64,000 nucleotides of DNA from Streptomyces sp. (GTDB lineage Bacteria > Actinomycetota > Actinomycetes > Streptomycetales > Streptomycetaceae), in assembly GCF_019510245.1 (NCBI RefSeq), contig NZ_JAEKKT010000115.1, positions 62,001 through 126,000 on the forward strand, in the 5' to 3' direction. The position numbers and the translations under genes were made by a program. Positions 6,998-15,571 of this stretch are shown here, one piece after another. Every line of letters begins with the position of its first letter. The stretch's first letter is position 1. Under the pieces are notes generated by a model. It ran no database searches. It saw only the letters and a program-made list of their open reading frames with translations, and was not told where the DNA came from.

Positions 6998-7888
6998 TCA
7001 GACGGAGTGCGGTACGACCGCCACCGGGCAGCCGGCGTGGTGCAGTACGGCGTGCGCGACCGGCCCCAGCCGGCCCTCGCCGCCACCCCGGCCGGCACCG
7101 CGGCCCACGACCAGCAGATCGGCTCCCCGGGAGGTGTTCAGAAGCGCCTCAGCGGGATGGAGCAGGACGACATCGGTGCGGACCGTCACCTCCGGGTACT
7201 CCTCCTGCTGCGTGCGCAGCGCGTCGGACAACCGAAGGTCCTCCTCGTCCTCCCAGGTGGCACGGTCCTCCTCGGTCACGAACAGCATCCGGGGTGACAC
7301 GGCCTCGGCGGGAAAGGCCCACGCCTGCACCACCCGGAGCACCGCTCCGCGCGTCCGGGCCGCCCCGAACGCGAAGTCCGCCACCTCGGCGAGCGGGCGG
7401 TGCGCGTCGAAACCCACCACCACGTCAGGGCCGGCGTCCGCCGGGCGTGCACCGTTGCCGAAGCCGCCGGGCCGCAGCCCGGGCACCACGACGACGGGAC
7501 ATTCGGCCGCAGCCGCCACCCGAAGGGCCACCGAGCCGACCGCCAGGCCGTTGAAGCCGCCCGAGCCCCGGGCCCCGACCACCAGCAGCCCGGCACCGGG
7601 AGCCGCGGACAGCAGCGCCTCGGCCGGGGTTTCGGCGCTCTGCTCGCCCCGCACCCGCAGATCCGGGTAGCGGGCACCGAGATCGGCCATGACCCCCTTG
7701 ACGACCCGCTCACCCACGCGGCGCAGGGTCTCCCCGGCCTGGCGGGGGACCGCATCGCCCGGAAGAGGCGGGGCGGCGTGCACGAGACGCAGGGGAACAT
7801 CACGCAGTACCGCCTCCCGCGCCGCCCACTCGGCCGCGACGAGGCTGTGCTCGGACCCGTCGACACCGGCCAGCACGGGGTGACCCAT
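6998..7888 (-). CDS. Universal stress protein, tandem UspA domains
   Basis: The 296-residue protein has two UspA domains (about 1-145 and 155-296). The first carries VLAGVDGSEHS and GLLVVGARGSGGFNGLAVGSVALRVAAAAECPVVVVP; the G-2x-G-9x-G(S) pattern is the ATP-binding signature of nucleotide-binding USPs. The second has the matching LLVVGRGAGRGGG pattern. Tandem USPs are typical of DosR-type dormancy regulons. ATG 7888 is chosen because AAGGAGGA lies just upstream. An open frame continues upstream to 8185, but that part is a BON-domain relic. It is convergent with the phosphofructokinase gene. Confidence 0.9.
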   Translation of the reverse strand: MGHPVLAGVDGSEHSLVAAEWAAREAVLRDVPLRLVHAAPPLPGDAVPRQAGETLRRVGERVVKGVMADLGARYPDLRVRGEQSAETPAEALLSAAPGAGLLVVGARGSGGFNGLAVGSVALRVAAAAECPVVVVPGLRPGGFGNGARPADAGPDVVVGFDAHRPLAEVADFAFGAARTRGAVLRVVQAWAFPAEAVSPRMLFVTEEDRATWEDEEDLRLSDALRTQQEEYPEVTVRTDVVLLHPAEALLNTSRGADLLVVGRGAGRGGGEGRLGPVAHAVLHHAGCPVAVVPHSV

Positions 7889-8002
7889 CGCGTCCTCCTT
7901 CGCCCACCGGGCCCGTTCACGCCTTCCTCCACTGTTCCACCGCTGGCCCCTCGAAAGTCCCGACAGGCCGGGCGTTCGCCCTCCCGTGGTCCGTTCGGGG
8001 TG

Positions 8003-8128
8003 CGGGGACAGCTCGAGGTCCGCGTCCACCACGCCTTCGACGGCCCTGACCAACCACGCCGCCACGGGGACCAGGGACATGTCGCGTCTCCGGCCGGCGA
8101 GCGTCACTACCCCGTCGTGGACGACCCG
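8003..8128 (-). pseudogene. BON-domain relic
   Basis: In the frame upstream of the stress-protein gene, about 40 codons read VHDGVVTLAGRRRDMSLVPVA and then RAVEGVVDADLEL. These align closely with the C-terminal BON domain of the CBS-BON protein encoded at 16369-17034 (VAEGVVTLTG, PVAERLARAVEGVVD). There is no ribosome site and no CBS half, so this is the leftover 3' end of a second CBS-BON gene. Confidence 0.6.
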
Positions 8129-8180
8129 GCCGGTGCGGCCGCGCTCCTCGAAGAGCCGGGCCCCAGGGGCGAAGGACACC

Positions 8181-8229
8181 GCCAACCCGTTCGCTGACCA
8201 CCCCGTCGTCCTGATCGCCCTGGTGGGCG
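8181..8229 (+). pseudogene. DoxX 3'-end relic
   Basis: The DNA here matches the 3' part of the DoxX gene (about 5350-5410): CAACCCGTTCGC-GAC, then GTCGTC-TGATCGCCCT, with about 12 bases missing between the blocks. The encoded NPFAD and VVLIAL pieces match NPFAD and VVMIAL of the intact gene. The match is short but at nucleotide level, so it is likely a decayed duplicate. Confidence 0.5.
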
Positions 8230-8321
8230 AAGCTCCCGATGCTCCGTCTCAGCCACCGGGCTGCGCCGACCCGAGAGGTGCGACGAGCCCCGCTCCGGGC
8301 TGCCGCGTCGCATACCGGCCA

Positions 8322-8335
8322 GGGCCGATCGGCCC
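8322..8335. promoter_or_regulatory. DosR/OsdR-like box, perfect palindrome
   Basis: GGGCCGATCGGCCC is a perfect 14-base palindrome 83 bases upstream of the stress-protein start at 8418, a distance suited to a class I activator site. It is the cleanest member of the box family in this island. Confidence 0.65.
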
Positions 8336-8417
8336 CTCGCAAGGACCTGCGGCCCCTGCCGGACACCCGGTCCGGAGACGACCCTCGTACCGGATCCCCG
8401 TTCAGGAGGCAGAGATC

Positions 8418-9308
8418 ATGACCCGTACCGTCACCGTCGGCCTGGACGGCTCTCCCGAGGGCCGCGCCGCGGCCGAATGGGCGGCCCGCGAGGCGGAGCT
8501 GTTCGAACTGCCGCTGAAGCTGGTCCACGTCTGGGAGCCGGTACCGGCGCCCATGGCCCAGGCACCGCTGCTCGGCCCCGGGACCCACCAGCACCGGATC
8601 GAGGCCGAGGGCGTGCGGCGGCGCCACCCCGGCCTCGACGTGAGCACCGAGCAGGTGTCCGGCCGGCCCGCGGACGTCCTGGTGGCCGTGGCGAACGACA
8701 CCGAACTCCTCGTCCTCGGCTCCCGCGCCCTGGGCGGCATCAGGGGGTTCATGGCCGGCTCCGTCGGCCTGTCGGTCGTCGCCCACGCCGAACGGCCCGT
8801 CGTCCTGGTCCGCGCCGGACAACAGGCCGACGACGAGCACGAGACGGCCCCGGTCGGCACCCCGTCCGCGGCGACGCCGTTCCGGCCGGTCGTGCTGGGC
8901 CTCGACATCGAGAGCCCCGACGACGACCTCATGGCGTTCGCCTTCGCCGCGGCCGCCCGCCGGGGTACGTCCCTGCGGGTCGTGCACGGCTGGAACCCGC
9001 CCTACTACTTCGACACCTACGGCACCGCCGCCGACGTCGGACTGCGCGAAGAGCCGGCACAGCAGGAGAGCAGCGTGCTGACCGAGGCCCTGGGCCCCTG
9101 GCGGGAGAAGTTCCCGGCCGTCGAGGTCATCGAGCAGTCCCACTACGGCACCCCCGGCGACCACCTCGTCGACGCGTCCCGCGAAGCCTGCCTCGTGGTC
9201 GTCGGCCGGCGTCCCCGCCGTGGCTCGCTGGGCATCCACATCGGCCCCGTCACCCATGCCGTCCTGCGCCACTCCACGGCCCCCGTCGCCGTCGTCCCGC
9301 ACGCCTGA
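8418..9308 (+). CDS. Universal stress protein, tandem UspA domains
   Basis: The 296-residue protein has two UspA domains. The first starts TVTVGLDGSPEGRAAAEWAAREA and contains LLVLGSRALGGIRGFMAGSVGLSVVAHAERPVVLV; the second starts PVVLGLDIESPDDDLMAFAF and ends THAVLRHSTAPVAVVPHA. The glycine pattern for ATP binding is mostly kept in domain one. AGGAGG lies 8 bases before ATG 8418, and a perfect DosR-like palindrome lies 83 bases upstream. It is followed by an alcohol dehydrogenase and another stress protein in the same direction, probably as one operon. Confidence 0.92.
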   Translation: MTRTVTVGLDGSPEGRAAAEWAAREAELFELPLKLVHVWEPVPAPMAQAPLLGPGTHQHRIEAEGVRRRHPGLDVSTEQVSGRPADVLVAVANDTELLVLGSRALGGIRGFMAGSVGLSVVAHAERPVVLVRAGQQADDEHETAPVGTPSAATPFRPVVLGLDIESPDDDLMAFAFAAAARRGTSLRVVHGWNPPYYFDTYGTAADVGLREEPAQQESSVLTEALGPWREKFPAVEVIEQSHYGTPGDHLVDASREACLVVVGRRPRRGSLGIHIGPVTHAVLRHSTAPVAVVPHA

Positions 9309-9357
9309 CCCCACCCCCGGAACCCTTGAATCGCTGAACCCCTGAGGAGCAGACACC

Positions 9358-10380
9358 ATGAAGGCAGCGGTCGTACGAGCCTTCGGCGAGCCCCTGGTCA
9401 TCGAGGAGCGCCCCGATCCCGAGCCCGGCCCCGGCCAGGTCCGCATCCGCGTCGAGGCCTCCGGGCTGTGCCACACCGACATCCACGCGGCGCACGGCGA
9501 CTGGCCGGTCAAGCCGAACCCGCCGTTCGTGCCGGGACACGAGGGCGTCGGCATCGTCGAGGAACTCGGCGACGGCGTCACCCTGCTGAGCACCGGTCAG
9601 CGGGTCGCCGTGCCCTGGCTCGGCAAGGCGTGCGGGCGGTGCGAGCACTGCTTGTCCGGCTGGGAGACCCTGTGCGAGCAGCAGGTCAACACCGGCTACG
9701 GCTGCGACGGTGGGTACGCCGAGAAGATGCTGGCCTGGGCCGACTTCGCCCAGCCCGTGCCGGACGGCGTCACGGCCGTCGACGCCGCGCCGCTGACCTG
9801 CGCCGGCGTCACCACGTACAAGGCGCTCAAGGTCGCCGGCGTACGGCCGACCCAGCTCGTCGCGATCTCCGGGATCGGCGGACTCGGCCACCTCGCCGTG
9901 CAGTACGCCAAGATCGCCGGCGCCACCGTGGCGGCCATCGACGTCACCGACGAGAAGCTCGAACTCGCCACCTCACTCGGCGCCGACCTCGTCATCGACG
10001 CCCGCAAGGACGACGTCGGCGAGGTCCTCAAGCAGCACGGCGGCGCGCACGCGGCGATAGCGCTCGCGGTGAACGACGCCGCCTTCGAGGCCGTCAACTC
10101 CGGGCTGCGGCGTGGCGGCAAGCTGGTGATGGTGGCCCTGCCGGCGCACGGGACCGTGCGGGTCCCGATCTTCGACACCGTCCTCAACGGCACCAGCGTG
10201 ATCGGCTCGATCGTCGGCACCCGGCAGGACCTCGCCGAGGTCTTCCAGCTGCACGCCGCCGGGCGGACCCAGGTCATCAGCGAGACCCGCCCCCTGGACT
10301 CCGTCAACGAGTGCATCGACGAGGTGCTGCGCGGCCAGGTCACGGCACGGATCGTCTTCGACCTCGCCACGGGCCGGTGA
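9358..10380 (+). CDS. Zinc-dependent alcohol dehydrogenase (AdhP type)
   Basis: This 340-residue medium-chain dehydrogenase would interconvert primary alcohols and aldehydes with NAD(H). Catalytic zinc ligands are visible as Cys38 (GLCHTD), His61-Glu62 (PGHEG) and the Cys in LTCAGVTTY near residue 148. The structural zinc site is complete (Cys92, Cys95, Cys98, Cys106). The NAD-binding Rossmann loop is GIGGLGHLAVQ. In a hypoxia or dormancy setting it could re-oxidise NADH by reducing aldehydes. It lies 49 bases after a stress-protein gene with GGAG before the ATG, and 5 bases before the next, so it is in an operon with both. Confidence 0.93.
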   Translation: MKAAVVRAFGEPLVIEERPDPEPGPGQVRIRVEASGLCHTDIHAAHGDWPVKPNPPFVPGHEGVGIVEELGDGVTLLSTGQRVAVPWLGKACGRCEHCLSGWETLCEQQVNTGYGCDGGYAEKMLAWADFAQPVPDGVTAVDAAPLTCAGVTTYKALKVAGVRPTQLVAISGIGGLGHLAVQYAKIAGATVAAIDVTDEKLELATSLGADLVIDARKDDVGEVLKQHGGAHAAIALAVNDAAFEAVNSGLRRGGKLVMVALPAHGTVRVPIFDTVLNGTSVIGSIVGTRQDLAEVFQLHAAGRTQVISETRPLDSVNECIDEVLRGQVTARIVFDLATGR

Positions 10381-10385
10381 GGACG

Positions 10386-11258
10386 ATGACCCTGCCGATC
10401 GTCGTCGCCGTCGACGGCTCCGAGCCGAGTCTGCGGGCCGTCGACTGGGCGGCAGACGAGGCCACCGTACGCGGACTGCCGCTCCGGCTGGTGTACGCCT
10501 CGCTGTGGGAGCGGTACGAGGGCACCCAGCTCGCCGCGGACCCGCACAAGCCGTCCGAGGAGACCATGGCCGAGGACATCGTCCAGGTCGCGGCGCGGCG
10601 TGCCCGGAGCCGGCGGCCCGATGTGACGGTGTCCACCGAGGTGCTGGCCGAGGAACCCGAGTACGCACTGGTCCACGAGAGCCGGGAGGCCGTCCTGCTG
10701 GTGACGGGCACCCGGGGGCGCAGCGGCCTCGCCGAGGCACTGCTGGGCTCGGTCAGCCTGACCCTCGCCGGGCACGCGCACTGCCCGCTGGTCGTCGTAC
10801 GCGGCAGCCGCGACAACCAGGCCGCGACGCCGGTCCACGGCAGGATCGTCCTGGGCGTCGGTGAGGCCGGCAAGGAGTCCGCGGCCGTGCGCTTCGCCTA
10901 CGAGGAGGCGTGGCGGCGCGGGGTGCCCCTGGACGCGGTAAGGGCCTGGCGCACGCCCGCGCGCGAGACCACCGATCACCCCCTGATGTCCGCGGAACCC
11001 TCCCGGCTCCACGAGCAACGGGCGGTGGAAACCCTCGACACGGCGCTCCACAACCTCCCCGGCGACATCGAAACGCACCGGCACACGGTCGAGGGCCACG
11101 CCCGGTCCGTGCTCGTGGCCGCCTCGCACGGCGCCGACCTCCTGGTCCTCGGAGCCCGGCGCCGCCCACGCACCTTCGGGCTCCAGCTGGGCCGGGTCGC
11201 CCACGGCGTGCTGCACCACGCCGCGTGCCCGGTCGTCATCGTGCCGGAGCCGGTGTGA
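10386..11258 (+). CDS. Universal stress protein, tandem UspA domains
   Basis: The 290-residue protein has two UspA domains. The first opens LPIVVAVDGSEPSLRAVDWA and has LLVTGTRGRSGLAEALLGSVSLTLAGHAHCPLVVV, a complete ATP-type G-2x-G-9x-GS signature. The second ends ADLLVLGARRRPRTFGLQLGRVAHGVLHHAACPVVIVP. It is a close paralogue of the protein at 17602 (both carry LRLVYASLWERYEG), so one arose by duplication. The start is 5 bases after the alcohol dehydrogenase stop, with GAGGA inside the junction, indicating translational coupling. Confidence 0.92.
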   Translation: MTLPIVVAVDGSEPSLRAVDWAADEATVRGLPLRLVYASLWERYEGTQLAADPHKPSEETMAEDIVQVAARRARSRRPDVTVSTEVLAEEPEYALVHESREAVLLVTGTRGRSGLAEALLGSVSLTLAGHAHCPLVVVRGSRDNQAATPVHGRIVLGVGEAGKESAAVRFAYEEAWRRGVPLDAVRAWRTPARETTDHPLMSAEPSRLHEQRAVETLDTALHNLPGDIETHRHTVEGHARSVLVAASHGADLLVLGARRRPRTFGLQLGRVAHGVLHHAACPVVIVPEPV

Positions 11259-11299
11259 CCGCCGTGACCGGCCTGGCCGACCCCGCCGCCTACGCCCCG

Positions 11300-11545
11300 C
11301 TGTGCGGGTGGTCGACGTCGTCGACCTGACCCGGCTGCTGCCGAAGGACGAACACCCGCACGGGACGACCGACGTCGAGTACGGCTGCTCGTTCACCGCC
11401 GACAGACCGGTGGTCTTCGCCCACCACGGCTGCCCCCGGCTGATCCACCGCCTCGCCCACCGCCGTACCGGCCGCCCGCACCTGCCCGTGCGCGGCTACA
11501 AGGAGCCGGGGACCGCGACCACGCCGTTCGACATGGTCGAAGGCG
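11300..11545 (+). pseudogene. xfp: Phosphoketolase C-terminal relic
   Basis: The frame reads RVVDVVDLTRLLPKDEHPHG, then YGCSFTADRPVVFAHHGCP, RLIHRLAHRRT, HLPVRGYKEPGTATTPFDMV. This is the start of the C-terminal domain of xylulose/fructose-phosphate phosphoketolase. The roughly 550 residues before it and the final 80 after it are missing and there is no start signal, so nothing functional is made. Phosphoketolase genes are common neighbours of stress proteins in actinobacterial dormancy islands. Confidence 0.8.
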
Positions 11546-11582
11546 AAGTCGACCGCGGCGCGGCCGGACGCGGTTGCGGGTC

Positions 11583-11636
11583 CGGCACGGCATGCCGAGC
11601 CCGGACCAGCCGGTCGCGGTCGTACCGCACGACTGA
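11583..11636 (+). pseudogene. Universal stress protein C-terminal relic
   Basis: Directly after the phosphoketolase piece, in a different frame, about 18 codons end QPVAVVPHD and a stop at 11634-11636. This matches the usual end of a UspA domain (CPVAVVPxx). It is probably the tail of another deleted stress-protein gene. Confidence 0.4.
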
Positions 11637-11640
11637 CCCC

Positions 11641-12105
11641 TCAGCCGTCGTCGCCGACGAGGGCGATGCCGGTCACCGGGTCGGGACGAGTGCGGACCGC
11701 GTGTTCCATGGTCCGGTTCAGCCGGTTCAGCCAGGGGCGCAACAATCCCTCGTAGCGGGCGAGTTCGCGCGGGTCGGTGACCAGGTGCGCGTAGCCGGTG
11801 ACCACCACGCTCCAGCCCAGGTGGGTTTCGGAATCGATGGCGTCCGCCTCGTAGGCGACCACGACCCCGGCGCCGTCGGCCGGCCGGGTGCGGGAGGTGA
11901 GAGCGGCGCTCTCGTGGGTGCGGATGACGATGTCGCCGTCGACCAGCACATGGTTGACCGGGCGGACGGTGGGCAGGGCCTGCCGGGTGAAGACGATCCG
12001 TCCCAGGGACACCGAGCCCAGCAGGCGCAGTGCCTGCGCGCTGTCGAGCTCGACGCTTCTGCGCGCACCCGGCGAAGCGGCGGGTGCGCCGTCCCCGTCG
12101 GCCAT
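11641..12105 (-). CDS. Pyridoxamine 5'-phosphate oxidase-like (flavin/F420 split-barrel) protein
   Basis: The 154-residue protein has the FMN-binding split-barrel fold of the PNPOx-like family: SAQALRLLGSVSLGRIVFT, then LPTVRPVNHVLVDGDIVIRT, followed by WSVVVTGYAHLVTDP. Such short proteins bind FMN, F420 or haem and are recurrent members of DosR-type regulons, but their reactions are mostly unknown. ATG 12105 is chosen over an upstream-open frame because the family begins near ELDSAQALRLL. A DosR-like box lies 167 bases upstream at 12272-12286. Confidence 0.85.
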   Translation of the reverse strand: MADGDGAPAASPGARRSVELDSAQALRLLGSVSLGRIVFTRQALPTVRPVNHVLVDGDIVIRTHESAALTSRTRPADGAGVVVAYEADAIDSETHLGWSVVVTGYAHLVTDPRELARYEGLLRPWLNRLNRTMEHAVRTRPDPVTGIALVGDDG

Positions 12106-12271
12106 GGCGGGGCTCCGTCGGTGAGTCGCGCCGCAAGGCGCGGGCGGGGTTCGTCGACGTGGTGCGGACCGGTCGTACGGACGGAGCGACACCGCGGGGG
12201 ATCGGTGCCGCTCCTGACCCAACTCTCCCTCCGGCCGTGCTGCGGCGCAGGTGCCGTTGGTCCCACGTCCT

Positions 12272-12286
12272 GGGCCGGATCGGCCC
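12272..12286. promoter_or_regulatory. DosR/OsdR-like box
   Basis: On the minus strand this reads GGGCCGATCCGGCCC, the 8322 palindrome with one extra central base. It sits just after the stop of the HPF-like gene and upstream of the PNPOx-like gene, both on the minus strand. Confidence 0.5.
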
Positions 12287-12673
12287 TTACGTGGCGGACG
12301 GGGTGTCCTCGTCCGGTCCCGCGGGCCCGCCGCGCCACGGCGGCGGCGCGGCCGACCGGCGGGCCGTGTCCGTGCGGTCCGCCCGCGCCTGCGCACGGGC
12401 CCGCACCCGGTCCTCGAGCCGGTCACCGAGTTCGTGGGCGGTGGTCTCCTCCGCGTGCACGACGACCACGCTCCCGGCCACCAGGAGCCGGGCCGTGGCC
12501 GACCACGGCCGCCGGACGTGCGGCGCGGCCGCCCGGACGACGGTCAACGGGCCCTCGGCGGGCGGCAACCCGAGCCGGTCGAAAGCCGCGTCGACCTTCG
12601 ACCGGACATAGCCGGGCGCGTCCTCGTCCACCTCGCCCTGGGCCCGCACCCGTACCGCGTCTCCGATGGTCAT
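12287..12673 (-). CDS. HPF/RaiA-like ribosome hibernation domain protein
   Basis: The 128-residue protein starts MTIGDAVRVRAQGEVDEDAPGYVRSK and continues AAFDRLGLPPAEGPLTVVR, then ATARLLVAGSVVVVHAEETTAHELGDRLEDRVRARAQ. The beta-alpha-beta-beta-beta-alpha order and the ATAHELGDRLEDRL-type last helix match the ribosome hibernation factor/sigma-54 modulation fold. Members bind the 30S subunit and stall translation during dormancy. The C-terminal 25 residues are Pro/Arg-rich and may be disordered. The start is fixed by the domain boundary. A ppdK pseudogene precedes it on the same strand. The assignment rests on pattern only. Confidence 0.65.
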   Translation of the reverse strand: MTIGDAVRVRAQGEVDEDAPGYVRSKVDAAFDRLGLPPAEGPLTVVRAAAPHVRRPWSATARLLVAGSVVVVHAEETTAHELGDRLEDRVRARAQARADRTDTARRSAAPPPWRGGPAGPDEDTPSAT

Positions 12674-12716
12674 GTGCGCCACGTCCTTTCCGTTCTTTCG
12701 TGTACTGACAGGGTGT

Positions 12717-13631
12717 TCACCGGCTGTCGCTGACGCCGGTCTGGGCAAGGGCGGCCCGTCCGGCCTCCAGCCGGGCCACCGGGACGCGGAAGGGCGAGCA
12801 GGAGACGTGGTCCAGGCCCGCCGCGTGGAAGAAGTGCACCGACTCGGGGTCGCCGCCGTGTTCGCCGCACACGCCGATCTCCAGGTCGGGGCGCGCGGCA
12901 CGGCCCTCGTCGACGGCGATCCGGACCAGCCGGCCCACGCCCTCGCGGTCGATCGTCTCGAACGGCGAGGAGGCGAAGACGCCACGGTCGAGGTAGGCGG
13001 AGAAGAACGCCGCCTCGACGTCGTCGCGCGAGAAGCCCCAGGTGGTCTGGGTCAGGTCGTTCGTGCCCAGCGAGAAGAACGCGGCCTACGTCTCCACCAG
13101 CCAGGCGAGGTCGCTCGCGTCGAGATGGACGTCGTCCGGTGCGTCCCGGGCCTCCCTGAGCAGGCAGATGGCCTCTTCGAAGAGGGCCGGGTCGACACCC
13201 ATCACCGTGCTGCCGAACATCTGGACGAGCCGGCAGTAGGAGTCCCAGGCGAAGCGCTCACTGCCGGACGCCTTCGCCAGGCCCTGCACCGTGTCGTCGT
13301 TCAGGCCGATGTCCAGGACCGTCTCCATCATGCCCGGCATGGAGAACCGGGCGCCGGAGCGCACGGACAGCAGCAGCCGGTCGTCCCGTTGCCCCAGCGA
13401 CCGTCCGGCGGCGGTCTCCAGGCCCGACAGGTGCCGGGCGATCTCCTCGGCCATGCCCTCGGGCGACACACCGTCGGCCAGAAAGGCCCGGCAGGCCTCG
13501 GTGGTCACCGTGAAACCGGGCGGGACCGGCAGGCCCAGCCGGGTCATCTCGGCGAGGTTCGCACCCTTGCCACCGAGGAGCTCGGCCATGTCACGGCCGC
13601 CCTCGGCGGAGTCGTACACCTATCGGACCAT
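12717..13631 (-). pseudogene. ppdK: Pyruvate, phosphate dikinase with large internal deletion
   Basis: From ATG 13631 the frame gives MVR, a TAG, then VYDSAEGGRDMAELLGGKGANLAEMTRLGLPVPPGFTVTTEACRAFL and on to DLAWLVET, followed by another TAG at about 13086. The same frame resumes with AFFSLGTNDLTQTTWGFSRDD and IGVCGEHGGDPESVHFF, the PEP-binding C-terminus. Roughly 570 of about 890 residues, including the phospho-His domain, are missing, so it is inactive. PPDK converts pyruvate, ATP and Pi to PEP, AMP and PPi, or the reverse, and would have complemented the PPi-type phosphofructokinase at 5911. Confidence 0.88.
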
Positions 13632-13729
13632 GACGCCGGTCTCCGGTCTCCTAGGTCTGGCTCGGGGCTGGTCTCAGCTCAAGCGTCGACCGGGCCGGGC
13701 TGCCCGGGCAGGTGCTGTCCGTCCTCACC

Positions 13730-13749
13730 GGTGGGCCGAACGGCCCACC
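13730..13749. promoter_or_regulatory. DosR/OsdR-like box in a 20-base palindrome
   Basis: GGGCCGAACGGCCC (13733-13746) lies inside a 20-base palindrome with 9-base perfect arms, about 105 bases upstream of the kinase start at 13853. It differs from the 8322 box at one central base. Confidence 0.6.
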
Positions 13750-13852
13750 TGGACTTGCCCCGTTCCCGGTGCCCTCCGCCGACGCCGACCGCTAACGTGT
13801 CCCATGACCGGACCTGCCGGTATGCATGAGTCGACAGGATCTGGAGGACGAG

Positions 13853-15571
13853 GTGGAAGGCTCCGAGGAAGCCCGCGTACGGCTGCCCCAGCTCAGGCTC
13901 GACGAGCTGCTGGACGAGCTGCAGGCCCGGCTGGACGCGGCCCGCGGCACCCGCGACCGGGTGCACAGCCTGCTGGAGGCGGTCCTCTCCGTCGGCCGGG
14001 AGCTGGACCTGGAGCAGGCGCTGCACAGCATCGTGGAAGCGGCGGCGGTGCTGGTGGACGCCGAGTACGCCGCCCTGGGCGTGATCGGGCCCGACGGCAA
14101 GCGGCTGTCCGCCTTCCACACGGTAGGCGTCACCGAGGAGCAGATCGCCCGGATCGGTCCTTTTCCGGAAGGCCACGGCATCCTCGGGGAACTGATCCGC
14201 AACCCCGAACCGTTGCGGCTTCCCAAGCTCTCCGAACACCCCGCGTCGTACGGCTTCCCGCCCAACCATCCGCCGATGAACACGTTCCTCGGCGTCCCCA
14301 TCCGGGTCCGCGAGCAGGTCTTCGGCAATCTGTACCTGACCGAGAAGCGGGGCGGGGCCCAGTTCGACGAGGAGGACGCGTCGGTCACGTCGACGCTGGC
14401 CGTGGCCGCCGGTGTCGCCATCGACAACGCGCGGCTCTACGAGGAGTCACGACAGCGGGAGCGGTGGCTGCGGGCCAACGCGGAGATCACCCACAGCCTG
14501 ATGTCGGGCGGTGACCTGACCAAAGCCCTGGTCCTGATCGCCGAGCGGGCGAGGGACATCACGGGGTCGGCGCTGGCCGCCGTGGCGATGCCCATGGAGG
14601 GAGCGGGTTCGCTCGGCGTGGAGATCGCCGTCGGCATGGACGCGGACCACCACCGGGGGCTGGTGCTCCCGCTGGACCGGACCCTCATGGGCCTGGCGTT
14701 CGCCGGCGCGGCCCCGGTGTCCAGCCAGGACGTCGGGCACGACGACCGGGTCAGTCAGGAGCCGCCGCGTTTCCAGGGGCTCGGCCCCGCGGTGGCCGTT
14801 CCCATCGGCACCGGCGACGGCGGTGTGCGGGGTGTGCTGCTGCTGGCCCGTGAGACCGGCGGCACCATCTTCTCCACGGAGGAGACCGATACGTTGCAGG
14901 GCTTCGCGGCGCAGGCGGCGATCGCGCTGGAGCTGGCCGAGCGCCGCCGGGACGCCGAGGAGATCGCGGTCCTCCAGGATCGCGACCGGATCGCCCGCGA
15001 CCTGCACGACCTGGCCATCCAGCGGCTCTTCGCCACCGGGATGACCCTGCAGAGCGCCGGCCGTCTCATCGAGCACACCGAGGCGTCCGAGCGGGTGCTG
15101 CGGGCCGTGGACGACCTCGACGAGACCATCAAGATCATCAGGTCGACGATCTTCGGGCTGCGCGCCCGTGCGGACGGTGCCGGGACGGGCCTGCGGGCCC
15201 GTGCGGTGCGGGTGGCGGGCGAGGCGGCGCCGGTGCTCGGCTTCGCCCCGAGTCTGCGCATGGACGGACTGCTCGACACCGACGTGCCCAGGGAGATCGC
15301 CGACCACGCCGTGGCCGTCCTCGCCGAGGCCCTGACCAACGTCGCCCGGCACGCCCGCGCCGACCGGGCCGAGGTGAGTCTCTCGACCGACGGGCGGGAA
15401 CTGGTGCTGACCGTCCGGGACGACGGTGTGGGCATTCCGCCCGAGGGCCGCCGCAGCGGCCTCGCCAACATGGCGGAGCGGGCCGCCGAACTCGGCGGCA
15501 GCCTGGAGTGGGACTCTCCCGCAGGCGGCGGAACCACACTGGTGTGGCGGGTGCCGGTCAAAGCCCCTTAG
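13853..15571 (+). CDS. DevS/DosT-like sensor histidine kinase, tandem GAF
   Basis: The 572-residue kinase has two GAF domains (about 45-195 and 220-360), a HisKA_3 dimerisation region with the phospho-acceptor His in RDRIARDLHDLAIQRLF, and a HATPase domain (NVARHARA N-box, DDGVGIPPEGRRSGLANM G-boxes). The first GAF has ASYGFPPNHPPMNTFLGVP, matching the DosS/DosT region where, from memory, a His binds haem for O2/NO/CO or redox sensing. GTG 13853 is preferred to ATG 13826 because GGAGGA precedes it and the paralogue at 23041 starts at the same point. No response regulator is adjacent, so it must act on one encoded elsewhere. Confidence 0.9.
   Translation: MEGSEEARVRLPQLRLDELLDELQARLDAARGTRDRVHSLLEAVLSVGRELDLEQALHSIVEAAAVLVDAEYAALGVIGPDGKRLSAFHTVGVTEEQIARIGPFPEGHGILGELIRNPEPLRLPKLSEHPASYGFPPNHPPMNTFLGVPIRVREQVFGNLYLTEKRGGAQFDEEDASVTSTLAVAAGVAIDNARLYEESRQRERWLRANAEITHSLMSGGDLTKALVLIAERARDITGSALAAVAMPMEGAGSLGVEIAVGMDADHHRGLVLPLDRTLMGLAFAGAAPVSSQDVGHDDRVSQEPPRFQGLGPAVAVPIGTGDGGVRGVLLLARETGGTIFSTEETDTLQGFAAQAAIALELAERRRDAEEIAVLQDRDRIARDLHDLAIQRLFATGMTLQSAGRLIEHTEASERVLRAVDDLDETIKIIRSTIFGLRARADGAGTGLRARAVRVAGEAAPVLGFAPSLRMDGLLDTDVPREIADHAVAVLAEALTNVARHARADRAEVSLSTDGRELVLTVRDDGVGIPPEGRRSGLANMAERAAELGGSLEWDSPAGGGTTLVWRVPVKAP

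Noticed and set aside
7889..8185. N-terminal extension of the stress protein at 6998-7888
   Set aside because: A strong ribosome site precedes ATG 7888, and the upstream part aligns with a BON domain, so it is a relic of another gene.
12717..13631. TAG read as an amino acid in ppdK (recoding)
   Set aside because: The large internal deletion already destroys the enzyme, and no other gene in the window has in-frame TAG.
12666..13829. Long plus-strand frame (387 codons) over the ppdK remnant
   Set aside because: The opposite strand shows clear PPDK homology; the plus frame is Gly/His/Arg-rich antisense with no domain.
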